Assembly (NCBI GenBank): GCA_046155815.1
Contig: JBJXFY010000283.1
Location: forward strand, 1-9,332
Source: JBJXFY01 sp046155815
GTDB taxonomy: Bacteria > Verrucomicrobiota > Verrucomicrobiia > Limisphaerales > CAIMTB01
Length of the DNA stretch: 9,332 bases
Direction: 5' to 3'
Part shown: one piece after another, positions 1 to 6,659 of the stretch
How the letters are laid out: every line of letters starts with the position of its first letter
How positions within the stretch are numbered: the first letter of the stretch is position 1
Program-made: the position numbers and the translations under genes
The notes under the pieces: generated by a model
Databases searched by the model: none
Told to the model about the DNA's origin: nothing
What the model saw: the letters and a program-made list of their open reading frames with translations, nothing else

Positions 1-372
1 GTCTTCCTCCGCACCGCCAATCACGCCACGCCCTTCACCCGCGCCCTCCCGGCCGGGAAAATCCTCCGCCTCCCCATCGCCCACGGCGACGGCTGCTACT
101 TCGCGGACGCCGATGCGCTCGCGCGGCTGGAGGCGAACGGCCAGATCCTCTGGCAGTACGCCACGCCGGCCGGGGAGATCACCGACGACGCAAACCCGAA
201 CGGCTCGCTGCGGAACATCGCCGGCGTCTGCAACGAGGCGCGCAACGTGGCCGGCCTCATGCCGCATCCCGAGCGCGCGTGCGAGGCCATCCTCGGCGGC
301 GAGGACGGGCGCGGCATTTTCGAGGGGATGATCGCCGCGCTCCGGGAGCGGCGGCTGCCGCAGGCGGCGTGA
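1..372 (+). CDS. purQ: Phosphoribosylformylglycinamidine synthase subunit PurQ, C-terminal part (5' truncated by window edge)
   Basis: The frame is open from the first base and encodes the last 123 residues; the start lies outside the window. The product is the glutamine amidotransferase subunit of FGAM synthase, which supplies ammonia from glutamine to convert FGAR to FGAM in purine biosynthesis in the cytoplasm. The segment shows the family signatures: RLPIAHGDG near the start, a QILWQY strand, the DDANPNGS loop, IAGVCNEARNV, and the terminal MPHPER. The His (265-267) and Glu (271-273) of HPE are the second and third members of the class I amidotransferase Cys-His-Glu triad; the nucleophilic Cys is upstream and unseen. 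The C-terminus is a normal short helix ending at TGA 370-372. The next gene begins 51 nt downstream on the same strand, so co-transcription is possible. Identification is very secure. Confidence 0.95.
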   Translation, partial: VFLRTANHATPFTRALPAGKILRLPIAHGDGCYFADADALARLEANGQILWQYATPAGEITDDANPNGSLRNIAGVCNEARNVAGLMPHPERACEAILGGEDGRGIFEGMIAALRERRLPQAA

Positions 373-423
373 GCAGCCCGTCGTGGCGGCGCGCCAATCC
401 CACGCCTTCCACCGTTTCGGCCC

Positions 424-1290
424 GTGCGCTGCCCTGATTTTGAACTCAGACGGACGCCCGGTGGGGCGGCCGTGGTCCGGTCGCGGGCGGCGGATGAAAC
501 CTGGCATCCGGTGGCGGGTCCGGCGGACGAGGCACGGACGCTGTACGTGGAGGGCCTGCGGCTGAAGGAACGGCTGGCGCAGGCGGCCAGGCCGCTGGTG
601 ATCTGGGACGTGGGAATTGGCGCGGCGGGCAATGCGCTCGCGGCGCTGCGCGCGCTCTCCGGGCACGCCGGGGCAGTGCGGCTGGTGAGCTTTGACCTGA
701 CGCGCGCGGGGCTGGCCTTCGCACGGCGGCACGCGGCGGAGCTGGGGTATTTCGCCGGCTTCGAGGACGCAGTGGATGCGCTGCTGAAGGACGGGGCGGC
801 GGCGGTCGTGCGCGGTGGCTTCCGCGCGGATTGGAGGCTGATGGAGGCGGACTTCCCCGGCTGGCTGGAGACGGCCGAGGCCGACGCGACGCCGGCGCCG
901 CACGCGGTCTTCTTCGATCCCAATTCGCCGGTGAAGAATCCGGAGATGTGGACGCTGCCCGTCTTCGCGGCGCTGCGCGCGCGTTGCGACCCGGCGCGGC
1001 CGTGCGCGCTGGCGACGTATTCGCGCAGCACGCTGGTGCGGACGGCGCTGCTGCGGGCGGGGTTCTTCGTCGGCGCGGGACCGGCGGTGGCGGGCAAGGA
1101 GGAGACGACGCTGGCGGCGACGACGGCGGAACTGGCGGGAGCGCTGCTGGGCGCACGGTGGCTGGAAAGGGTGCGGCGGTCGCACGCTGCGGAGCCGCTG
1201 GCGGGGCCGACGTATCGGCAGGCGCCGCTGGCGGCGGCGACGCTTGCCGCGCTGGAGGGGCATCCGCAGTTTGGCGGGCCCCCAGCATGA
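424..1290 (+). CDS. MnmC-type (DUF752 / Methyltransf_30) SAM-dependent methyltransferase, stand-alone domain
   Basis: A 288-residue protein resembling the methyltransferase half of MnmC, which completes mnm5(s2)U34 in the tRNA wobble position. The FAD-dependent oxidoreductase half of bifunctional MnmC is absent. Seen: an N-terminal ADETWHP and an EA..LYVEG segment (residues 24-43) typical of the family; SAM motif I WDVGIGAAGN (61-70); VSFD at the end of the next strand (88-91); the signature FFDPNSPVKNPEMW (163-176), equivalent to the MnmC D-x-F-x-P-x-x-N-P-x-M-W block; TYSRS (198-202); and an AGFFV segment before a KEET stretch. Start: GTG 424 is the only usable start in this frame after the purQ stop, and it sits just before the conserved N-terminal block. 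I see no clear Shine-Dalgarno sequence. The stop TGA 1288-1290 overlaps an ATG at 1287. The tRNA substrate is inferred from family only; another methyl acceptor is possible. Confidence 0.85.
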   Translation: MRCPDFELRRTPGGAAVVRSRAADETWHPVAGPADEARTLYVEGLRLKERLAQAARPLVIWDVGIGAAGNALAALRALSGHAGAVRLVSFDLTRAGLAFARRHAAELGYFAGFEDAVDALLKDGAAAVVRGGFRADWRLMEADFPGWLETAEADATPAPHAVFFDPNSPVKNPEMWTLPVFAALRARCDPARPCALATYSRSTLVRTALLRAGFFVGAGPAVAGKEETTLAATTAELAGALLGARWLERVRRSHAAEPLAGPTYRQAPLAAATLAALEGHPQFGGPPA

Positions 1291-1325
1291 AACTGCGGAC
1301 CGTGCCAGACAGGTCGGACGAGGCC

Positions 1326-1406
1326 CCGGCGGCGGGGCGCCGCCGGCACCTTCTGCGACGAGGGCGTCGCAGCCACGGACTGCGGCGGGGGCGCCTCAGC
1401 CACGCG
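1326..1406. repeat. Three-unit 27-nt hairpin array in intergenic spacer
   Basis: Three consecutive units start at 1326, 1353 and 1380. Each is an inverted repeat with a G-rich loop followed by a short linker. Unit 1: stem CCGGCGGCG / CGCCGCCGG, loop GGG, 9 perfect pairs. Unit 2: CTGCGACG / CGTCGCAG, loop AGGG, 8 perfect pairs. Unit 3: CTGCGGCG / CGCCTCAG, loop GGGG, one C/T mismatch (1383 opposite 1396). Units 2 and 3 are close copies and share the linker CCACG; unit 1 is more diverged in sequence but keeps the period and the fold. Between units 2 and 3 the A1358-T1367 pair becomes G1385-C1394, a compensatory change. It lies just upstream of the ATG at 1412. It could be a dispersed intergenic (REP-like) element, an mRNA-stability or processing structure, or an attenuator. 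There is no T-tract, so it is not a standard intrinsic terminator. Confidence 0.75.
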
Positions 1407-1411
1407 CGCGC

Positions 1412-3610
1412 ATGACGTGGTGGTACGCCATCACCCTGTTCGCGGGCGCGGCGCTGATGTTCGCCATCCAGCCCTTTGCGGGGCGGGCGGTGCTGCCGGC
1501 GCTGGGCGGGACGGCGGCAGTATGGGCGGCGTGCCTGCTGTTCTTCCAGGCCGCGCTGCTGGCGGGCTACGCGTGGGCGCATCTGGTGACGGCGCGCTGG
1601 CCGCTGCGGCGGCAGATGACGGCGCATCTGCTCCTGCTGCTCGCCGGCGCGGCGCTGCTGCCGCCGCGCGTCGGCGGGGAGGCCGCGGCGGGCCTGGCGA
1701 CCAGCCCGTGGCCGGCGGCGGCGTTGTTCCTGCACCTGGCCGCACGGCTGGGCCTGCCGCTGGTGGCGCTCGCGGCGACGGCCCCGCTGCTGCAGCGCTG
1801 GTACTCGCGCAGCGGCCGGCCGGACGCGGCCGACCCGTACTTCCTTTACGCGGCGAGCAACGCGGGCAGCCTGCTGGCGCTGCTGGCCTACCCGGCGCTG
1901 GTGGAGCCGTGGTTCGGCCTGCGCGTCCAGGGCGCGGCGTGGACGGCGGGTTATGCGGGCTTCGTCGTGCTCATCGGGGTGGCGGCGCGGCTGGCGGCAC
2001 GGGGTGGAGACGCGCAGAAGGTCGTCCTTCAGGCAGAAAGCGAGGGCTCGCAGGAACTCGCCCCTCCGGGCGTGTCGAGGCGGCAGATGCTGCGGTGGCT
2101 CGTGCTGGCGGCGGTGCCGTCGAGCCTGTCGCTGGGCGCGACGCTGCACCTCACGACGGACATTGCGGCGACGCCGCTGCTCTGGGTACTGCCGCTGGCG
2201 GTGTATCTCGCGACGTACATCGTGGCGTTCGCCCGGGGCGGCGCGGGGTGGCTGAAGTGGGCGGACCGCGCGCTGCCCTTCGCGGCGGTGGCGGTGGCGT
2301 TCTCGCTGGTGACGCTCGCCACGGAGCCTGCCTGGCTGCTGGGGCTGGTGCATCTGCTGGCGCTGTTCGCGGCCGGCGTGGTGTGCCACGGCCGGCTGGC
2401 GGCGGAGCGGCCGCCGGCGGAGCACCTCACCACGTTTTACCTCACGCTCGCGGCGGGCGGCGCGCTGGGCGGGATGTTCAACGCGCTGGCCGCGCCGCTG
2501 CTCTTCGACCGGGCGGCGGAATACCCGCTGGCGCTGGTGCTGGCGTGCCTGCTGCGCCCGGTCCGCGGGCCGGAGCGGTCGCTGGCGGCCGACGTGGCCT
2601 GGGCCGCGGGCGTGGCCGCCGCGGCGCTGGCGATGATGTTCCTGCCGGTGTGGTTTCCGGGGAAGGTGCCGGGTGGCGCGGCCACGCTGCGGGTGCTGGC
2701 GGCGGTGCCGTGCGTGCTGGCGGTGTGCTGGCCGGGCGCGGTGCGTCGCGTCGCGCTCGGGCTGGCGGTCGTGCTCCTCGTGATGCCGGCCACGCACGAC
2801 CTGATGCGCGGCGGCGCGCGGTACGAGCGGAGCTTCTTCGGCGTGACGCAGGTGAAGCAGGACAACGCCCGGACGCGCTGGCAGATCGTCCATGGGAACA
2901 CCATCCACGGGGCGCAATGGCTCGAGGCCGAACGCCGCGGGGAGCCGCTGACGTATTACCACCGCACCGGGCCGCTCGGGGACGTGTTCCGCCGGCTGGC
3001 CGCGCACCAACCGGACGCGCGGGTCGGCGTGGTGGGCCTCGGCGCAGGGACGATGGCGGCGTACGGCCGGGCGGGCGAGCAGTGGACCTTTTTTGAAATT
3101 GACCCCGGCGTGCTGCGCGTAGCCGCGGACACGAACCTCTTCACCTATCTCGCGGACTCGGCGGCGGCGTGGCGCATCGCGGTGGGCGACGCCCGGCAGC
3201 GGCTGGCGGAGGTGCCGGACGGCGGCCTGGACCTGCTCGCGCTGGACGCCTTCAGCTCGGACGCGATCCCGGTGCATCTCCTCACGCGCGAGGCCTTCGC
3301 GCTGTACCTGCGCAAGCTGGCGCCGGACGGCGTGATCGCCGTCCACATCTCGAACCGCTACGCCAACCTTGAGCCCGTGCTGGCCGCGGCGGCGCGCGAG
3401 CTGGGCCTGACGGCGCGCCTCGCGGCCGACGCTGAGGACGAAAGCCTGGAGCCGGGCAAGTTCGCGTCCGACTGGGTGATCTTGGCGCGGCCGGAGACGA
3501 ACCTCTTCCCCGGCCTGGACCGCGGCCCCTGGGTGCCGCTCGAGGACGACGGCCGCGCGCCGTGGACGGATGACCGGGCGAGCGTGATGTCGGTGCTGCG
3601 GCTGTGGTGA
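1412..3610 (+). CDS. Fused multi-spanning membrane protein / spermidine synthase-like protein
   Basis: A 732-residue two-part protein. Residues 1 to about 460 are strongly hydrophobic, with a dozen or more candidate membrane helices, and include the family-typical stretch PSSLSLGATLHLTTDIA followed by LLWVLPLAVYLATY (about 236-269). Residues about 475-695 form a Rossmann-fold aminopropyltransferase-like domain: HGNTIHG (494-500), YYHRTGPLG (515-523), nucleotide-binding loop VGLGAGT (541-547), FEIDP (561-565), GDAR (592-595) and LDAFSSDAIPVHLLT (611-625). The Asp of DAFSSD occupies the place of the catalytic Asp of spermidine synthases, but the usual GGGDGG loop reads GLGAGT, so classical spermidine synthesis is uncertain. 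ATG 1412 was chosen because it begins the first membrane helix; extending upstream would translate the hairpin array. Stop TGA 3608-3610. An uninterrupted hydrophilic loop at residues 197-225 separates the two membrane halves. Confidence 0.88.
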   Translation: MTWWYAITLFAGAALMFAIQPFAGRAVLPALGGTAAVWAACLLFFQAALLAGYAWAHLVTARWPLRRQMTAHLLLLLAGAALLPPRVGGEAAAGLATSPWPAAALFLHLAARLGLPLVALAATAPLLQRWYSRSGRPDAADPYFLYAASNAGSLLALLAYPALVEPWFGLRVQGAAWTAGYAGFVVLIGVAARLAARGGDAQKVVLQAESEGSQELAPPGVSRRQMLRWLVLAAVPSSLSLGATLHLTTDIAATPLLWVLPLAVYLATYIVAFARGGAGWLKWADRALPFAAVAVAFSLVTLATEPAWLLGLVHLLALFAAGVVCHGRLAAERPPAEHLTTFYLTLAAGGALGGMFNALAAPLLFDRAAEYPLALVLACLLRPVRGPERSLAADVAWAAGVAAAALAMMFLPVWFPGKVPGGAATLRVLAAVPCVLAVCWPGAVRRVALGLAVVLLVMPATHDLMRGGARYERSFFGVTQVKQDNARTRWQIVHGNTIHGAQWLEAERRGEPLTYYHRTGPLGDVFRRLAAHQPDARVGVVGLGAGTMAAYGRAGEQWTFFEIDPGVLRVAADTNLFTYLADSAAAWRIAVGDARQRLAEVPDGGLDLLALDAFSSDAIPVHLLTREAFALYLRKLAPDGVIAVHISNRYANLEPVLAAAARELGLTARLAADAEDESLEPGKFASDWVILARPETNLFPGLDRGPWVPLEDDGRAPWTDDRASVMSVLRLW
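2017..2051. repeat. Pair of small inverted repeats inside the membrane-protein gene
   Basis: Two short perfect inverted repeats lie close together: GAAGG-TCGT-CCTTC (2017-2030) and GCGAG-GG-CTCGC (2040-2051). They encode part of the hydrophilic loop between two membrane bundles (about residues 203-214), in a patch with visibly more A and T than the surrounding gene. The reading frame is kept. It could be chance in a GC-rich gene or the remnant of a small in-frame palindromic insertion. Confidence 0.35.
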
Positions 3611-3668
3611 ACGGGCGCCGGCGCGGCGGCGGGCCGGATGATTCCACCGCTGCCCGCGGCCTTCGCGA

Positions 3669-5633
3669 TCACTTCCTTCGGGCCCGGTAGCGGAAGGCCT
3701 GAATTGCGTCCAGCGTCCGAAATTCCGTGCCAGCCAGCTCCTGCGGCGTGCCGGGCAACGGCTCCACCGTGTCGTTGAACTGAAACTCCGGCCCCCAGCC
3801 AGCGAAGTTCGTGGTGGCCTCCCATTGGAACGCGAAGTCGCTCACCCCGACGCGGCGGGGATGGGTCACCCGGACTCGCGGCGGCAGGGGACGGAAGTGA
3901 GGTGCCGCGGCCTTCGCGGGCAGCGTCGGGTCCACCGGCTGCGGCGGAACGCTCCACGTCAGCCGCGCGTCATCCGCCCCGAAGGGATCAAGCCCCCATA
4001 CGTACTCCGCCTCGAGCGGGAAGCCGTCGGCGTCGCCGTCCGCGACGGGGCCGCCGACCTCGGGGTCCCGAACCTGTGCGAGCGAATGGTGGGCGGCACG
4101 CCAGCTCTCCCAGGTCAGTCCCGCCGCCGCGCCCACGCGGAGGGCCCAAGGATCCGGCCCGCCGTCACGCGTGTCCACGCTGGCCACCACCGCCGGAACG
4201 TCGGGACCGAGCGGCCCGGCGAGGCCAAAATAGTCCCCGATCATCCGCCCGCCGCCGGTGAGCGGCGCGAGGCGCAGGTCGGTGGAGACGGCGGTGGCGC
4301 GGACGGCGGGCGTCCAGTTGGTGCCGGCGTCGAGGGAGAAGGCGACCAAGGTGTCCACGAGGTTGGTGGCCGGGGCGTTCACGCGCTTGTCCCACCACGC
4401 GGCGGCCACGGTGCGGCCGTCCTGCCCGGCGGCGATGATGGCGTTGAAGACGGACACGTCCGGCGGGTTGTCGCTCACGGTGCGCGGCGCGGACCACGAC
4501 GCGCCGCCGTCATCCGACCATGCGGCCATGATGCGCGGCACGAGGCGCCCCGATGCCGGCTCGAACACCAGCCCCTGCCACGCGCAGTGCGCCCGGCCGG
4601 ACGCGGCGTCCACCGTGAGGCTCGGCAGGAACGCACCGTCGCGCGCCGTGTCGTCGTCATGCAGCGTCACGGAGGCGACTCGGACGGGCGGGGTGAAGGC
4701 CGTGCCGCCGGCCGGGGTGCGGACGACCTCGATGGCGCCGCTGCCGGCCGTGCTGAAGCTGAACCAGCCGACGAGCAGGCTGCCGTCGGGCAGGAAGGCG
4801 GGCTGCGAACCCTGGCAGCTCGCGGTCGCGGCGGTGAGGAGCTGCGGCGGCGTCCATGTCACGCCGCCGTCGTCGCTCAGAACGAGCGCGATGGGCGTCG
4901 AGCCGCCGCTGAAGCGCGTGTAGGTGACGACGAGGCGGCCGGCGCGCGGCGTGTTGGTGAAGGAATTGACGGCAATCCAGTTCTTGTCCGGGAAGATCGA
5001 GGCGTTCGGCGGGCGATAGGCGATTCGCGGCGGCTCGAAGCTGGCGCCGCCGTTGGTCGAGCGGCTGAGGAGCAGGACGCCCGTGGCGTTGTTCGCGCCG
5101 GCGAGCGCCAGCGTGTTCACATAGAGGAAGCCCCGCGCGTCCGCCGCGGCGACGGGGTCGGTGGCGCGGTCGTACGGGCCGCCGTTGACCTGCGTGATCC
5201 CGGGCAGCAGGGCGCGGGACCAGGCGAGGCCGCCGTTCGTGCTCACGGCGTAGCCGCACGTCACCGCGCCGCCGTCGGTGAAGCGGCCCTCCTGGAACGC
5301 CGCGAGCAGGAGGTCCGGATCAAGCGGGCTGCGGACGAGATGCGGCTCCGCCTGCGCGCGGCGGGCCGGGGGCAGCGCCTCGGGGTCGCCGCCCATCCGG
5401 ACGTTCGGACCCACCCGGCCGTCGAGCACCGCGGGCACAACGTCGGCGTGCGGGCGTGGGCGGGGCGCGGCGGGCGTGACGGCGCCGCTGCGCGGATCGA
5501 GCAGGCGGAGGGCGCCGGAGGAGAGGCGGTCGAGGTCCGCGTCGCGCAGCGCGGGCGGGAGGAACTCGCGCCGAAGCTCCGCGGCGCCGCCGGTGAGCGC
5601 GGCACAGCAGGACAGCACGCGGAGCAGGGCCAT
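3669..5633 (-). CDS. Secreted BNR/Asp-box (sialidase-fold) protein with Ca-binding-like loop and C-terminal module
   Basis: A 654-residue protein predicted to be exported. The N-terminus MALLRVLSCCAALTGGAA looks like a signal peptide, with cleavage possible after GAA. Five Asp-box motifs (S-x-D-x-G-x-x-W type) mark a beta-propeller: STNGGLAW (131-138), STNGGASF (192-199), SDDGGVTW (253-260), SDDGGASW (373-380) and SLDAGTNW (433-440). Before them, AEPHLVRSPLDPDLLLAAF is typical of BNR-propeller exoproteins. An acidic loop DGDADGFPLEAEY..GLDP (about 532-550) resembles a thrombospondin-3-like calcium loop. The last 58 residues (FQWEATTNFAGW ... FRYRARRK) resemble the C-terminal module common on verrucomicrobial exported proteins. 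ATG 5633 is preferred over GTG 5702 and ATG 5681 because it places the signal peptide at the terminus. Sialidase activity is not shown: I cannot identify the arginine triad, so a glycan-binding or structural role is equally possible. It lies 70 nt after the HAD gene, probably the same operon. Confidence 0.82.
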   Translation of the reverse strand: MALLRVLSCCAALTGGAAELRREFLPPALRDADLDRLSSGALRLLDPRSGAVTPAAPRPRPHADVVPAVLDGRVGPNVRMGGDPEALPPARRAQAEPHLVRSPLDPDLLLAAFQEGRFTDGGAVTCGYAVSTNGGLAWSRALLPGITQVNGGPYDRATDPVAAADARGFLYVNTLALAGANNATGVLLLSRSTNGGASFEPPRIAYRPPNASIFPDKNWIAVNSFTNTPRAGRLVVTYTRFSGGSTPIALVLSDDGGVTWTPPQLLTAATASCQGSQPAFLPDGSLLVGWFSFSTAGSGAIEVVRTPAGGTAFTPPVRVASVTLHDDDTARDGAFLPSLTVDAASGRAHCAWQGLVFEPASGRLVPRIMAAWSDDGGASWSAPRTVSDNPPDVSVFNAIIAAGQDGRTVAAAWWDKRVNAPATNLVDTLVAFSLDAGTNWTPAVRATAVSTDLRLAPLTGGGRMIGDYFGLAGPLGPDVPAVVASVDTRDGGPDPWALRVGAAAGLTWESWRAAHHSLAQVRDPEVGGPVADGDADGFPLEAEYVWGLDPFGADDARLTWSVPPQPVDPTLPAKAAAPHFRPLPPRVRVTHPRRVGVSDFAFQWEATTNFAGWGPEFQFNDTVEPLPGTPQELAGTEFRTLDAIQAFRYRARRK

Positions 5634-5703
5634 GGGGTCAGGCTGACGGACGGGCGGCCGGGAGGCAACCGCACGGGCCATCGCCGGCCCGGCAACCCGC
5701 ACC

Positions 5704-6477
5704 TCAGACCCGCTCCAGCAGGAACTCCAGCCCCGCCGCCACGCCGTGGCCGCAAGGCTGAGCGCTGATGTAGCCGCCGTGCGCCGTCACCTGCGCCTTG
5801 ACCTCGGGAATGGCGTTGGCCGGCGCGATGAGGTGGTGGGCGATCTCGCGGCGCAGCTTCGGCAGGTCGTTGAAATGATCGCCCGCGGCCACGATCTCGT
5901 GTGGCTCCGCGCCCGTCTGCCGCGCGATCTCCGCGAGGCAGCGCCCCTTGTCGTACGCCGCGTGGCTGAAGCGGATGTACACGTCGTTCCGCACCACGCT
6001 GAGGTCGGCGGACTGCCGCGCGTAGGCCTCGAGGTGGCGCGTGATGGCCTCCGCGCCGGCGTTGGACTTCGAGATGACGCAGAGCGGGGAGAAGGGGTCT
6101 TCGTACACCGTTGCCGAGGGCTCGCGCGCGGCGATCCACCGGGTGAGGTCCGGGAGGTCGGGCCGCACCCGTGCGAAGAGTTCGTTGTGGGCGGCGTCGC
6201 AGGCCGAGTTCCACGCGTGGTCCGGCAGGTAGCGGACCCCGTCGTGGACGTAGATCTCGCGCTCCACCAGCACGAGGAGGTCGGGCTGGATGGGGAGCTG
6301 TGCCCGGCCGAGCGTCTCGAGCAGGCTGGCAAGCTCGCGGCCGGTGTTGATGATCCACTTCGCGCCCTGGCCCTGGAAGTGCGCGAGCAGCCGCACGAGG
6401 CGGTCGGGCACGGGTGGCTTCTCAAACTCGGCGAAAAGGGTGCCGTCGAAGTCGGTGGAGATGAGTCGGAGCGGCAT
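5704..6477 (-). CDS. HAD-superfamily phosphatase, Cof/sucrose-phosphatase-like (type C2 cap)
   Basis: A 257-residue cytoplasmic phosphohydrolase. All four HAD motifs are present: motif I DFDGTL (9-14) with nucleophile Asp9 and acid/base Asp11; motif II Thr45 in INTGRE; motif III Lys177 in YDKG; motif IV GDHFND (199-204) with the two Mg-coordinating Asp residues 200 and 204. The roughly 80 to 170 insertion between motifs II and III is the place of a C2 cap, as in Cof-type sugar phosphatases and sucrose-6-phosphate phosphatase; the substrate cannot be read from sequence. ATG 6477 puts motif I eight residues in, as usual. The frame extends upstream to a TTG at 6555, but that adds a proline-rich leader with no domain content. 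The stop TGA 5704-5706 is followed closely by the exported BNR protein. No clear Shine-Dalgarno sequence is visible. Confidence 0.9.
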   Translation of the reverse strand: MPLRLISTDFDGTLFAEFEKPPVPDRLVRLLAHFQGQGAKWIINTGRELASLLETLGRAQLPIQPDLLVLVEREIYVHDGVRYLPDHAWNSACDAAHNELFARVRPDLPDLTRWIAAREPSATVYEDPFSPLCVISKSNAGAEAITRHLEAYARQSADLSVVRNDVYIRFSHAAYDKGRCLAEIARQTGAEPHEIVAAGDHFNDLPKLRREIAHHLIAPANAIPEVKAQVTAHGGYISAQPCGHGVAAGLEFLLERV

Positions 6478-6659
6478 GGCGCGGGCACGGGAGGATAGGG
6501 ACGGCCGCGGAAGGGGAAAGGCCGGAACGGCCGGGGCTGAGGGCACAAAGTTCAAACCTCCGGCAAGGCCCCGGGTGCCGTCGGCCAGCCGGCTGGGACG
6601 TTGCCTTGAGCCTTGAGCTTGTCCTTGCCCCGTCCACCGATTGCGGCCAGTTCCCGGCC
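6478..6659. promoter_or_regulatory. Divergent intergenic region between HAD and TPR genes
   Basis: This is the only divergent junction in the window, so promoters for both the leftward HAD/BNR pair and the rightward TPR/Rieske pair should lie here. I cannot identify a convincing -35/-10 pair on either strand. The most AT-rich piece is ACAAAGTTCAAACC (6545-6558). Other visible structure is a direct repeat GGCCGG-AAC-GGCCGG (about 6520-6534) and a short CTTG-rich tract at 6601-6628 containing GCCTTGA twice in tandem. The region size depends on the TPR start: 128 nt if TTG 6606 is used, 182 nt if GTG 6660 is used. Confidence 0.4.

Noticed and set aside
1287..1415. The 42-codon frame as a real protein-coding gene
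   Set aside because: Its sequence is explained by translation of the hairpin repeats and it has no clear ribosome site; I kept only the possible leader role as a finding.
446..3346. A 966-codon open frame on the minus strand across the methyltransferase and membrane-protein genes
   Set aside because: It is antisense to two well-supported genes, is dominated by Arg, Pro, His, Gln and Ala, and shows no domain; it is a product of high GC at third codon positions.
3611..3668. Bidirectional intrinsic terminator between the two convergent genes
   Set aside because: Only a 6-bp GCGGGC/GCCCGC pairing with a 17-nt loop (3629-3657) and a short GCGCCGGCGC palindrome are present, and there is no T-tract on either strand.
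5570..5640. Lipoprotein lipobox (VLSC) at the BNR protein N-terminus
   Set aside because: The hydrophobic stretch before the Cys is too short and the -2 Leu is atypical; an ordinary signal peptidase I site after GAA fits better.
5633..5702. GTG 5702 or ATG 5681 as start of the BNR protein
   Set aside because: Both would place an Arg/Pro-rich extension before the signal peptide. The spacer has a near-repeat of GTGCGGTTGCC and a small GGGCC/GGCCC hairpin, but no convincing ribosome site.
3825..5768. A 647-codon plus-strand open frame opposite the BNR protein gene
   Set aside because: Arg/Gly/Ala-rich with no motifs, while the minus strand shows a signal peptide and five Asp-boxes.
5261..6358. 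A 365-codon minus-strand frame spanning the HAD-BNR junction
   Set aside because: Out of frame with both genes, low-complexity composition, and the HAD motifs lie in the other frame.
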